Origin: an uncultured Lachnospiraceae bacterium
GTDB taxonomy: Bacteria > Bacillota > Clostridia > Lachnospirales > Lachnospiraceae
Direction: 5' to 3'
DNA length: 64,000 bases
Assembly (NCBI GenBank): GCA_910579685.1
Contig: CAJTVN010000010.1
Location: 1-64,000, forward strand
Part shown: piece after piece, positions 16,671-25,003 of the stretch
Position numbering within the stretch: the first letter of the stretch is position 1
Layout of the letters: the number at the start of each line of letters is the position of its first letter
Program-made: the position numbers and the translations under genes
Notes under the pieces: model-generated
What the model was told of the DNA's origin: nothing
The model's input: the letters and a program-made list of their open reading frames with translations, nothing else
Databases searched by the model: none

Positions 16671-17873
16671 ATGATGACGAAAGAGATAAGGGAGTATCTG
16701 ACCTGCGGTATCATCCCCTTCTGGAAAGCCCTTCGGGACGACGAACACGGGGGCTATTACGGGTGGATGGGCTATGATCTTTCCGTGGATCAAAAGGCGG
16801 AGAAGGGCTGTATTTTAAACAGCCGTATTCTCTGGTTTTTCTCGAATGCCTATACGCTCCTTGAGGATGAGAGCCTTCTTCGGGAGGCGGAGCACAGCTA
16901 TGCCTTTTTGAAGGAACGCTGTATGGACAGGGAAAACGGCGGCGTGTTCTGGTCGCTTCGATATGACGGAAAGCCGCAGGATACCACGAAGCATACCTAC
17001 AACCAGGCCTTTGCCATTTACGCTCTTTCTTCCTATTATGAGGCGTCCGGGGACAGGGAGGCTCTGGAGCTGGCAAAGGGGCTGTTTCATCTCATCGAGG
17101 AAAAATGCACGGATGCGGTCGGTTACAGGGAAGCCTTTGACCGGGAATTCGGGGAGATTGAGAACGACAAGCTTTCGGAAAACGGAGTGATTGCGGCAAA
17201 GACCATGAACACGCTGCTTCACGTGTTCGAGGCTTACACGGAGCTTTACCGTGTCAGCGGAATGCCGCAGGCAGGGGAGCGGATGAAATGGATCCTGGAT
17301 ACCTTTGCCGACAAGGTTTACAATCCCGCACTGCACAGGCAGGAGGTGTTTTTTGACGAGGACATGAACTCCATTCTGGATCTGCATTCCTATGGACATG
17401 ATATCGAGACGGCCTGGCTAATTGACAGGGGCGCGGAGGTGCTGGGAGATGAGGCGTATGCAAAAAAGATGGCGCCAATCACCAGAGATCTTACGGCGCA
17501 GATCTACAAAACGGCCTTTGACGGCAGATCCCTCGCCAACGAATGCGAGAGGGGCGTGGTAAACACACACCGGATCTGGTGGGTGCAGGCGGAGGCTGTT
17601 GTGGGTTTCCTGAACGGGTATGAGAAAAATCCGGATAAGCCCGAATATCTGGAAGCGGCAAAGGCGGAATGGGAGTTTATCAAAGCATATCTGATTGACA
17701 AAAGAGAAGGCTCGGAGTGGTTCTGGGAGGTGGACGAAAACGGCAAGCCCTTCGAGGGAAGACCCATCGTGGAACCCTGGAAATGCCCTTACCACAATGG
17801 AAGGATGTGCTTTGAGGTGATAAAAAGAGCGGGAGTGCAGAAGGAGGTAAAAAATGCTTCACAAAAGGTATGA
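16671..17873 (+). CDS. AGE-family disaccharide 2-epimerase (mannobiose/cellobiose 2-epimerase)
   Basis: A 400-residue (alpha/alpha)6-barrel epimerase that converts the reducing-end sugar of beta-1,4 disaccharides at C2, for example mannobiose to mannosyl-glucose. Family motifs are GGYYGWMGYDL near 25, KHTYNQAFAIY near 107 with a catalytic-type His, SYGHDIETAWL near 241, WWVQAEAVVGF near 305 and PWKCPYHNGRMCFE near 372 with the second catalytic His. Length is normal. The start is ATG 16671, 9 bases after AAAGGAGGTG; an out-of-frame ATG at 16664 is closer. It overlaps the GH130 gene by 20 bp. That neighbour makes mannobiose the likeliest substrate; cellobiose cannot be excluded. Confidence 0.9.
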   Translation: MMTKEIREYLTCGIIPFWKALRDDEHGGYYGWMGYDLSVDQKAEKGCILNSRILWFFSNAYTLLEDESLLREAEHSYAFLKERCMDRENGGVFWSLRYDGKPQDTTKHTYNQAFAIYALSSYYEASGDREALELAKGLFHLIEEKCTDAVGYREAFDREFGEIENDKLSENGVIAAKTMNTLLHVFEAYTELYRVSGMPQAGERMKWILDTFADKVYNPALHRQEVFFDEDMNSILDLHSYGHDIETAWLIDRGAEVLGDEAYAKKMAPITRDLTAQIYKTAFDGRSLANECERGVVNTHRIWWVQAEAVVGFLNGYEKNPDKPEYLEAAKAEWEFIKAYLIDKREGSEWFWEVDENGKPFEGRPIVEPWKCPYHNGRMCFEVIKRAGVQKEVKNASQKV

Positions 17874-19032
17874 GGAAGAGCTGAAAAAGCAGGAAACCCT
17901 GCTGTGCAGAAAGAATGAGGCGGATCCGGATTTTTACAATGGGGTGTACGACCGGTACAGATATCCGGTGCTCACCAGAGAGCATATCCCCCTGACCTGG
18001 CAGTATGACCTGAATCCGCAGACAAATCCTTACTTTATGAAGAGGCTTGGAATCAATGCGGTGATGAATTCGGGAGCAATTTATCTGAATGGGAAATATT
18101 ATCTGGTGGCCAGAATCGAGGGGGACGATCGGAAATCCTTCTTTGGCGTGGCGGAAAGTGACAACGGAGTGGACGGCTTCCGTTTCTGGGACTATCCTAT
18201 CTTGCTTCCGGACACCTGCCCGGAGGAGACGAATGTTTACGATATGCGGCTGACAAAGCATGAGGACGGTTACATTTACGGTGTGTTCTGTTCCGAGAGC
18301 AAGGATACCACGACAAGCGACCTGTCTGCAGCCGTGGCGGCCGCCGGTATTGTAAGGACAAAGGATCTGAAGGAATGGGAGAGGCTTGCGAACCTTGTGA
18401 CGCTCCGTTCTCCCCAGCAGAGAAATGTTGTGCTCCATCCGGAGTTCGTGGACGGGAAGTATGCTTTTTACACAAGACCCATGGACGATTTTATCGACAC
18501 CGGTTCGGGCGGCGGTATCGGTTTTGGCCTGTGCGAGGACATTACCCATGCGGTGATCGATGAGGAGAAAATGACCAGCCTTCGCAAATACCATACCATC
18601 ACGGAGGCGAAAAACGGAGCGGGAGCCGTTCCCATCCGGACACAGCGGGGCTGGATCCACATTGCCCACGGGGTACGGAACACGGCGGCAGGACTCCGCT
18701 ACGTGATCTATGCCTTTGCCACGGATCTGAAGGATCCCTCCCGGGTGATCGCAGAACCCTCCGGACTTCTGATCGGGCCAAGGCAGCAGGAACGGGTTGG
18801 CGATGTATCCAACGTGGTGTTTACCAACGGGGCCATTGTGAACGAAAAGGGCGAGGTCTATATCTATTATGCTTCCTGTGATACCAGGATGCATGTGGCC
18901 GTGACCACGGTGGATAAGCTTATGGATTATGTGTTTAACACGCCTTCCGATCCTTTAAGGAGCGTGGAGTGCGTGGCTCAGAGATGTGAGCTCATCCGGA
19001 GGAATCTGGAATTTCTGGAAGGGCAGAGGTAG
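17854..19032 (+). CDS. mgp: GH130 4-O-beta-D-mannosyl-D-glucose phosphorylase
   Basis: A 392-residue five-bladed beta-propeller phosphorylase of GH130 subfamily 1. It should phosphorolyse mannosyl-glucose to mannose-1-phosphate and glucose. The expected catalytic Asp is D130 in NVYDMRLTKHEDGYIYGV. Further signatures are NAVMNSGAIYLNGKYYLVAR near 69, LHPEFVDGKYAFYTRPMDD near 210 (phosphate-binding arginine region) and EAKNGAGAVPIRTQRGWIHI near 258. The start overlaps the epimerase gene and has its own AAGGAGGT site inside it. The epimerase-MGP pair is the known cytoplasmic mannobiose pathway of gut anaerobes. Confidence 0.93.
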   Translation: MLHKRYEEELKKQETLLCRKNEADPDFYNGVYDRYRYPVLTREHIPLTWQYDLNPQTNPYFMKRLGINAVMNSGAIYLNGKYYLVARIEGDDRKSFFGVAESDNGVDGFRFWDYPILLPDTCPEETNVYDMRLTKHEDGYIYGVFCSESKDTTTSDLSAAVAAAGIVRTKDLKEWERLANLVTLRSPQQRNVVLHPEFVDGKYAFYTRPMDDFIDTGSGGGIGFGLCEDITHAVIDEEKMTSLRKYHTITEAKNGAGAVPIRTQRGWIHIAHGVRNTAAGLRYVIYAFATDLKDPSRVIAEPSGLLIGPRQQERVGDVSNVVFTNGAIVNEKGEVYIYYASCDTRMHVAVTTVDKLMDYVFNTPSDPLRSVECVAQRCELIRRNLEFLEGQR

Positions 19033-19046
19033 GAACTGGAAATCAT

Positions 19047-19347
19047 TTTGTCCGTGCGGTTTGTTTCTGTCCCTTGCGGCCACAGCTTGCTATGGTTTTG
19101 GCGTACAGGCTGAAGCTCCAGATCGGATTTCACTAATGAAATGCGCCAGTAAGCAGAAGACGTACGGGGCGGCGCTTAGCGGCATCCATGCCGCAAGCGC
19201 CTGAAACCGCCGTCCATGGCGGTTTCACCTTGATAATGGAGCATTTCATAAAGTGAAATTACCGATCTTCCGCCACAGCCTGTACGCCAAAAACCATACC
19301 GTAGCTGTGGCGTGTAAGGGATCGAAACGAAACCGTACAGATGAAAA
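19047..19347. repeat. Large imperfect palindrome, copy 1
   Basis: About 300 bp whose two halves are inverted copies. The outer arms pair GTCCGTGCGGTTTG with AACGAAACCGTACAG, then CCACAGCT with AGCTGTGG and GGCGTACAGGCTG (19100-19112) with CAGCCTGTACGCC. A 146-bp core (19122-19267) starts ATCGGATTTCACTAATGAA and ends AAAGTGAAATTACCGATC. The centre holds two strong hairpins: GGCGCTT-A-GCGGCAT with ATGCCGC-AAGCGCC (19171-19201), and GAAACCGCC-GTCCAT-GGCGGTTTC (19203-19226). Copy 2, with an identical core length, is at 35400-35545. It fills the gap between the two GH130 genes. No transposase frame is inside, so it is MITE-like or a structured RNA. Confidence 0.88.
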
Positions 19348-19387
19348 CAATTGAAACAGCGTCGTATGGCGCAGAAAAGAGGAAATG

Positions 19388-20410
19388 ATGAGCGAAATTA
19401 AAATGATTGCACCCGCAGTAAAGAACGTACCCTGGCAGGAGAGGCCGCAGTCCCTTACGGGGGCCCCGATTTGGAGATATACGGAAAATCCCATTATCGG
19501 GAGGAACCCGGTGGAGGGCGTTGCGAGGATTTTTAACAGTGCGGTAATGCCATATGGTGATGAGTTTATCGGCGTGTTCCGTGGGGAGCAGACCAACGGA
19601 ATCCCCTATATTTATATGGGCAGGAGCAGGGATGCCATCCACTGGGAATTCGATAAGGAGAAGATCCCCTTTGTGAACGAGGCGGGTGAGCCCTTTATGC
19701 CGGTATATGCCTATGATCCCAGGCTGGTAAAGGTGGAGGATACCTACTATATTATCTGGTGCCAGGATTTTTACGGCGCATCCATCGGAATGGCAAAGAC
19801 CACGGATTTTAAGACCTTTACCAGGCTTGAGAATCCCTTTATTCCGTTTAACAGAAATGCAGTGCTTTTCCCGAGGAAGATCAACGGGAATTATGTGCTG
19901 CTCAGCCGGCCCTCGGACAGCGGTCATACGCCTTTCGGGGATATTTTCCTGAGCGAAAGCCCGGATCTTGTTTACTGGGGAAAGCACAGACATGTGATGG
20001 GAAAAGGGAAGAAATGGTGGGAGTCCGTCAAGATCGGCGGCGGAGCGGCTCCCATTGAGACCAGTGAGGGATGGCTCCTGTTTTATCATGGTGTGAGCGG
20101 GACCTGCAACGGCTTTGTATATTCCATCGGGGGAGCGATCCTGGATCTCGAGAATCCTTCTATTGTGAAATACAGATGTGAGAATTTCCTTCTGACACCC
20201 GAGGAATGGTACGAGGAGAGGGGCTTTGTGCCCAACGTATGCTTCCCCTGCGCAACCATCCACGATTCGGAGAGCGGAAGGATCGCTATCTACTACGGAT
20301 GTGCGGACAGCTATGTGGGGCTTGCGTTCACCCAGTTTGAGGATATTGTGGCTTATATCAAGGAGCATAGCGCGGTGACACGGGAGGATACGGAGATCGG
20401 AATTCGCTAA
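19388..20410 (+). CDS. GH130 beta-1,4-mannooligosaccharide phosphorylase (subfamily 2)
   Basis: A 340-residue GH130 enzyme, distinct from the upstream MGP. The catalytic Asp should be D110 in VYAYDPRLVKVEDTYYIIW. Other hallmarks are ARIFNSAVMPYGDEFIGVFR near 46, NRNAVLFPRKINGNYVLLSR near 155 with phosphate-binding basic residues, SVKIGGGAAPIETSEGWLL near 212 and the closing AIYYGCADSYVGLAF. Subfamily 2 members act on mannooligosaccharides, or on mannosyl-N-acetylglucosamine from N-glycans; the sequence alone does not separate these. ATG 19388 is preferred over 19385 on spacing from AAGAGGA. It is separated from MGP by the palindromic element but lies on the same strand, and a terminator follows. 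Confidence 0.9.
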   Translation: MSEIKMIAPAVKNVPWQERPQSLTGAPIWRYTENPIIGRNPVEGVARIFNSAVMPYGDEFIGVFRGEQTNGIPYIYMGRSRDAIHWEFDKEKIPFVNEAGEPFMPVYAYDPRLVKVEDTYYIIWCQDFYGASIGMAKTTDFKTFTRLENPFIPFNRNAVLFPRKINGNYVLLSRPSDSGHTPFGDIFLSESPDLVYWGKHRHVMGKGKKWWESVKIGGGAAPIETSEGWLLFYHGVSGTCNGFVYSIGGAILDLENPSIVKYRCENFLLTPEEWYEERGFVPNVCFPCATIHDSESGRIAIYYGCADSYVGLAFTQFEDIVAYIKEHSAVTREDTEIGIR

Positions 20411-20426
20411 TCGACATTTGCATCAG

Positions 20427-20468
20427 AAATCCGGCGGTTTCTTCTTTTGGAAGAATCTGCCGGATTTT
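20427..20468 (+). terminator. Terminator of the mannoside operon
   Basis: AAATCCGGC (20427-20435) pairs with GCCGGATTT (20459-20467), with an inner TTCTTC/GAAGAA stem closing a short loop and TTTT at the end. Confidence 0.8.
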
Positions 20469-20602
20469 GGTCTGTGTCATTTGTAATGATAAATCTTCCA
20501 GTATATACTTTACTTTGATTATAAAATCAGTTACTATTAATTAAAATACATCTATATCCTACTACAAATCCAATAAAAAGTATGATGTTGGGGAGATTTT
20601 TC

Positions 20603-22186
20603 ATGAAAAAAAGAACTATATGGTGGATAGCTGTTTTTGCCTTGTGCATCATTACAGTAATAGGGATTGTAACTCTGAGAAACAGTAAAGAAGCCGTGAC
20701 TGTTCAAGAAAAATATCATGAGCGGGATGCGGCATGTGACGCCAGTTTTATGATGTGGAGTATGGAAAGAGACGGGATTGAATACGGTTTTGACCAGAAA
20801 GGGTTTACGAAAGAGGAAGCCATAAGCTATATGCTGGAAGTGGAAGAGAGTGTTACTACTATTCGGACTCAGATGAAGGATGTGGATTCTTTTCCGCAGG
20901 ACATGGAAATGCAGATCCTGGTATTGAATGACGCTTCAACGGTAGCCTTAGTGGGTTCAGAGGAGGTTTTCATACTGGGCAAGGCGGAATTGGAAACGGG
21001 AGAATACCGATTTCCCCTCTTTCTGGGTATTTGTCAGCTTCCTGAAAATTCCCACAGCTTTGGGGCTTATGAATACGTGTTTGGTATCGACTACAGCAAT
21101 GACGAGATAAAAGAATATCTTTCCGGGGAAGAGAATCTTCCGGTATTGAATTTGTTTTATCCCAGGCTATTCGAGAAATATTCGGATAAGAAGGATGCGG
21201 AAATGTTTGCGCAGATCCTGGCATCCTTTGCCACAGAAACCATTCAGGAAACCGGTCTGGAGCATTATCTCAGGGAACCTGCCACGGAGAAGGCAGTCAA
21301 TGACTGGCTGAGAAAAATCGGTTCCGATATTCAGTATGTGGATGGCAGCCTGGATTGCATGAATCAACTGGAATTTCACAGGGACAACACCTATGATTTA
21401 AACATAACGTGCGGCAATGTGACTTATTTGTCTAAGAATTTGAAATCTGCTTTCGATTCTGTCTCAGAGCTGGAAGATATGATTGTGTGGGAAATAAAGA
21501 CAAGGGACGCATTGGAACGATATCTAAAAGAGAACAACGCATCTTCGCCCATGTTTGATCCGGCATTCCGGCTTACTTATGATTTTGTGGCAGATACATC
21601 AGGCATGAGTTTTACATATAGTAAGGATAATTCAGCAGAGATTTGTTTTTATAGAATTTTTAAGGAGGCATTGACGCATGAATTGGCACATGCATTTGTA
21701 GGCACAGTAAATCCGGATAAAAGATGGATGAATGAGGGGGTTGCAGAATTTTTGTCAATGGCAGTCTTTTCACGGCCGTCCAAAGATGCATATTACAACG
21801 ATATCAGGAATTATGTAGATACCGGTTCTTTATATATTGATAACTATGTAAAAATCGAAGGCATACCGGAAAACATAGAAGAGGTAAATATGTCGACCGT
21901 TATTGATTCAAATGTATATGCATATTGGTGTGGAGATGATGAACTGCAGTTTTCGAAAATAGCGAAGACATTATCAGAATTCGGCGCTGCGGGAAGCTCT
22001 GATCCTGGCGGAGAGCTGAGCTATTGGGAAGCGGAATCGTTTGTGGCATACCTGATTGAGAATTATTCATTTGAAGATACCTGGAACTGCATGACAAGTG
22101 ACCTGAGCTTTGAAGAGGTATATGGGAAACCATATAACTTACTTAAAAAGGATTGGATGCTAAATATGAGAAAAAAATTCAGTTAA
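20603..22186 (+). CDS. Membrane-anchored gluzincin-type zinc peptidase, family unknown
   Basis: A 527-residue protein with an N-terminal signal anchor (MKKRTIWWIAVFALCIITVI) and no lipobox, so the body should lie outside the membrane. Near residue 358 the motif LTHELAHAF gives HExxH, and WMNEGVAEFLS about 20 residues later supplies the third ligand Glu, as in peptidase MA-like gluzincins. The N-terminal 340 residues match no family I recognise. The start is ATG 20603 with GGGGAG at good spacing. It has its own terminator downstream and lies outside the mannoside operon. The substrate is unknown; cell-surface or secreted protein processing is inferred. Confidence 0.75.
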   Translation: MKKRTIWWIAVFALCIITVIGIVTLRNSKEAVTVQEKYHERDAACDASFMMWSMERDGIEYGFDQKGFTKEEAISYMLEVEESVTTIRTQMKDVDSFPQDMEMQILVLNDASTVALVGSEEVFILGKAELETGEYRFPLFLGICQLPENSHSFGAYEYVFGIDYSNDEIKEYLSGEENLPVLNLFYPRLFEKYSDKKDAEMFAQILASFATETIQETGLEHYLREPATEKAVNDWLRKIGSDIQYVDGSLDCMNQLEFHRDNTYDLNITCGNVTYLSKNLKSAFDSVSELEDMIVWEIKTRDALERYLKENNASSPMFDPAFRLTYDFVADTSGMSFTYSKDNSAEICFYRIFKEALTHELAHAFVGTVNPDKRWMNEGVAEFLSMAVFSRPSKDAYYNDIRNYVDTGSLYIDNYVKIEGIPENIEEVNMSTVIDSNVYAYWCGDDELQFSKIAKTLSEFGAAGSSDPGGELSYWEAESFVAYLIENYSFEDTWNCMTSDLSFEEVYGKPYNLLKKDWMLNMRKKFS

Positions 22187-22193
22187 AAATTTT

Positions 22194-22249
22194 TTCACCT
22201 GTGAGGTGGGATGCCGTAAATCGCAGCCGCACAGGTGGAAATTTTTTTC
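22194..22249 (+). terminator. Terminator after the peptidase gene
   Basis: TTCACCTGTG (22194-22203) pairs with CACAGGTGGAA (22230-22240) over a 26-base loop region, followed by seven T residues; an A-tract lies in front. Confidence 0.8.
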
Positions 22250-22374
22250 GTTGTCCCTAATTCTAACCGTTCTTCCTGTTCCGGACTGATCTTTAAAATA
22301 TGCCTGCCCGGGAAGGATGCCTGTTTTATGAAACACCACGGATTCGCCGGGCCAAGAGAACTGACAGTTTTCAC

Positions 22375-22403
22375 TGGATTTTACAGGAAGGAATGGCTAT
22401 AAT
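22375..22403 (+). promoter_or_regulatory. Probable manA promoter
   Basis: A consensus TATAAT (22398-22403) with TGGATT 17 bp upstream (22375-22380). The -35 is poor. It lies 30 bp before the start codon, after the preceding terminator. Confidence 0.5.
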
Positions 22404-22432
22404 AGGGAAAGAGAACCGAAAGGAGATTCAAT

Positions 22433-23371
22433 ATGAAATCAATATTATTTTTGGAGCCGGTATTTAAGCAGATGATCTGGGGAGGGCGGCAGCTTGCAGA
22501 TCAATTCGGATATGAGATTCCCGGGGGCAACACCGGGGAATGCTGGGCCGTCAGTGCGCATCCAAACGGAGACTGTGTGGTGAGAGAAGGCGCTTATCAG
22601 GGGAAAACGCTTTCGCAGCTGTGGAAGGAGGAGCCGGGACTGTTCGGAAACAGCGATCTGGACCGTTTTCCTCTCCTCGTAAAGATTATTGACGCAAAGG
22701 ATGATCTGAGCATCCAGGTGCATCCGGATGATGCTTATGCCGGGGAGAATGAAAACGGCTCTCTGGGAAAGACGGAATGCTGGTATATCCTGGACTGTCC
22801 GGAGGGAGCGTCGCTTGTGGTGGGACACAATGCAGGTTCCAGGCAGGAGCTGCAGGAAATGATTGAGCAGGAAAGATGGGGAGAGCTGATCCGGGAAATC
22901 CCTGTGAAAAAGGGTGATTTCATACAGATCAATCCCGGTACGGTACACGCCATAAAGGGCGGTCTGATGATTCTGGAGACCCAGCAGAACAGCGATATTA
23001 CCTACCGGGTTTATGATTATGGAAGGCTCACGGACGGAAAGCCCCGCCAGCTCCATGTAAAGCAGAGCATTGACGTGATCACGGTTCCGGCACCCTCTGC
23101 CGCAGACAGTGTGAAGTCGGCCCTGGCGCTACCGGAAAATACCTTGAATGAGCTGATCTCCTGCGACTATTATACCGTGTGGAAGCTGGATGTGGCGGGA
23201 GTTATGTCCTTTGAGCAGACGCATCCCTTCCTGATCATGAGCGTAATTGAAGGAGAGGGAAGCGTGGACGGCCGCAGAATTTGTAAGGGAGATCACTTTA
23301 TCCTGCCCCAGAGCTATGGAACCGCGGAACTGCGGGGCGAGATGACGCTGATCGCATCTTCGGTGAGATAG
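22433..23371 (+). CDS. manA: Mannose-6-phosphate isomerase, class I
   Basis: A 312-residue cupin-type isomerase interconverting mannose-6-phosphate and fructose-6-phosphate. The motifs are WGGRQLADQFG near 16, GECWAVSAHPNG near 35, and the zinc-binding cluster LSIQVHPDDAYAGENE near 91 followed by GKTECWYIL. The downstream zinc His is in INPGTVHAIKGGLMILE near 167, followed by SDITYRVYDYGR. Length fits the short Firmicute ManA. AAAGGAG precedes the ATG. It completes the mannoside pathway: GH130 enzymes release mannose-1-phosphate, which a phosphomannomutase (not in this window) would convert to the ManA substrate. Confidence 0.95.
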   Translation: MKSILFLEPVFKQMIWGGRQLADQFGYEIPGGNTGECWAVSAHPNGDCVVREGAYQGKTLSQLWKEEPGLFGNSDLDRFPLLVKIIDAKDDLSIQVHPDDAYAGENENGSLGKTECWYILDCPEGASLVVGHNAGSRQELQEMIEQERWGELIREIPVKKGDFIQINPGTVHAIKGGLMILETQQNSDITYRVYDYGRLTDGKPRQLHVKQSIDVITVPAPSAADSVKSALALPENTLNELISCDYYTVWKLDVAGVMSFEQTHPFLIMSVIEGEGSVDGRRICKGDHFILPQSYGTAELRGEMTLIASSVR

Positions 23372-23404
23372 AGCATATGAAACGAAAAAACAGGGAGAAG
23401 GGGT

Positions 23405-24973
23405 ATGGGGGTTTATTTAAATCCGAAGAATTCCGGCTTTAAACGGGCAATTGCTTCAGAAATTTATGTGGATAAGACGGGACTGATTGAATACACGAAT
23501 AAGGTACTGGGAACGGAACAGGGTTATCTGTGTGTCAGTCGGCCAAGGCGATTTGGAAAATCTATGGCGGCCAATATGCTCTGTGCATATTACAGTTGTG
23601 GATGCGACTCGGAAAGCCTGTTTGCAGGACTGAAAGCGGAAAAGCTCTTATCATTCAGAAGCCATTTAAATAAACATAATGTAATTTTTCTTAATATGCA
23701 GGATTTCCTGAGTCAGTCACATGATGTTGCCAAGATGCTGGATCAAATTGAAAAATCAGTGGGGCAGGAACTAAAAAGAACGTATACGCAGGTACAGTGG
23801 CAGGAGAGTGAGCGGCTTGAGGGTATCCTTAACCAGATCTATTCTGATCTGGATGAACAGTTTATCTTTATTATCGATGAGTGGGACTGTATCTTTCGTG
23901 AATTGAAGGATAATGAAGAGGGGCAGAAAAAATATCTGGACTATTTAAGGAATTTGCTGAAAGACAAGGCGTATGTGGATTTGGTTTATATGACGGGGAT
24001 ACTGCCAATAAAGAAGTATGGTTCCCATTCTGCGCTCAATATGTTTACGGAATTCTCAATGACCCAGCCACTCTTTATGGCTGAGTATGTCGGGTTTACA
24101 GAGACAGAGGTAAAAGAATTGTGCGACAGATATCAGATGGACTTTGCGGAGATTCAAAGATGGTATGATGGATATTCCTTTGAAGAAGGACATATTTATA
24201 GCCCCAGATCCGTAGTTACGGCTATGCTGACGAGGAAATTCAGTAATTTCTGGTCCCAGACAGAAACTTATGAAGCACTCAGGATATATATTGAGATGAA
24301 TTTTGATGGCTTAAAGGATGCAATTATGAAGATGCTTTCGGGAGAGAGATGCAGGATTAATATTGCAACCTTCAAAAACGATATGACAACCTTTAGGTCA
24401 AAAGATGATGTGTTTACTCTGCTGGTACATTTAGGATATTTGGGATATGATGAGAAAGAGCGACAGGTGTTTATACCAAATTACGAGGTTTCTGAGGAAT
24501 TCATTAATGCGCTTCAGGGTGAGGACTGGAAGCCGGTTGTAAGAGCGGTGGAAAAATCAAAGCAGTTGATGGACGATACGTGGAAATTGAATGAAACGGC
24601 AGTGGCTGAGGCATTGCAGGAAATGCATATGACATCATCTGTATTGGCTTATAATAATGAAAATGCATTGGCTTGTTCTATTATTATGGCGTATTACAGC
24701 GCAAGGCTCTATTATTATTTGATTCGGGAGTGTCCTGCGGGACAGGGGTATGCGGATGTTGTTTTTATCCCAAGAGGCGGTCATATGGATAAACCTGCGA
24801 TGATCATTGAACTGAAATGGAACAGGACAGCAGCCGGGGCGATTGAACAGATAAAGAACAGGGAATATGTGAAAGCTTTAGAGGGATATAATGGAAAGCT
24901 TCTGCTAGTTGGCATAAATTATGATAAGAAAATGAAAAAGCATGACTGTATAATTGAAGAGTTCCGGCTTTAA
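23405..24973 (+). CDS. AAA-ATPase-like / PD-(D/E)XK nuclease-fold protein
   Basis: A 522-residue intact member of the family broken at 9062-10301. The N-terminus has YVDKTGLIEY near 22, Walker A-like RPRRFGKSMA near 46 and Walker B IFIIDEWDC near 157. GILPIKKYG and WYDGYSFEEGHIYSPRSV (about 260) are the family's middle motifs. The C-terminus carries a nuclease-fold core: YADVVFIP near 456 followed by AMIIELKW near 470, then the QIKNREY helix. The function is unknown; the family is common and multicopy in Lachnospiraceae and Bacteroidetes, and often found alone. It lies 33 bp after manA and may be read from it, but a functional link is unlikely. Confidence 0.87.
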   Translation: MGVYLNPKNSGFKRAIASEIYVDKTGLIEYTNKVLGTEQGYLCVSRPRRFGKSMAANMLCAYYSCGCDSESLFAGLKAEKLLSFRSHLNKHNVIFLNMQDFLSQSHDVAKMLDQIEKSVGQELKRTYTQVQWQESERLEGILNQIYSDLDEQFIFIIDEWDCIFRELKDNEEGQKKYLDYLRNLLKDKAYVDLVYMTGILPIKKYGSHSALNMFTEFSMTQPLFMAEYVGFTETEVKELCDRYQMDFAEIQRWYDGYSFEEGHIYSPRSVVTAMLTRKFSNFWSQTETYEALRIYIEMNFDGLKDAIMKMLSGERCRINIATFKNDMTTFRSKDDVFTLLVHLGYLGYDEKERQVFIPNYEVSEEFINALQGEDWKPVVRAVEKSKQLMDDTWKLNETAVAEALQEMHMTSSVLAYNNENALACSIIMAYYSARLYYYLIRECPAGQGYADVVFIPRGGHMDKPAMIIELKWNRTAAGAIEQIKNREYVKALEGYNGKLLLVGINYDKKMKKHDCIIEEFRL

Positions 24974-25003
24974 TGAGATTTTATTATGTAGAAAGGACAT
25001 ACC

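Noticed and set aside
17680..18894. A 404-codon minus-strand open frame
   Set aside because: Fully antisense to the GH130 and epimerase genes, with repetitive His/Pro/Arg-rich translation typical of shadow frames.
19047..19347. Insertion sequence
   Set aside because: There is no transposase frame in either copy, and the inverted symmetry runs through the whole element, not just the ends.
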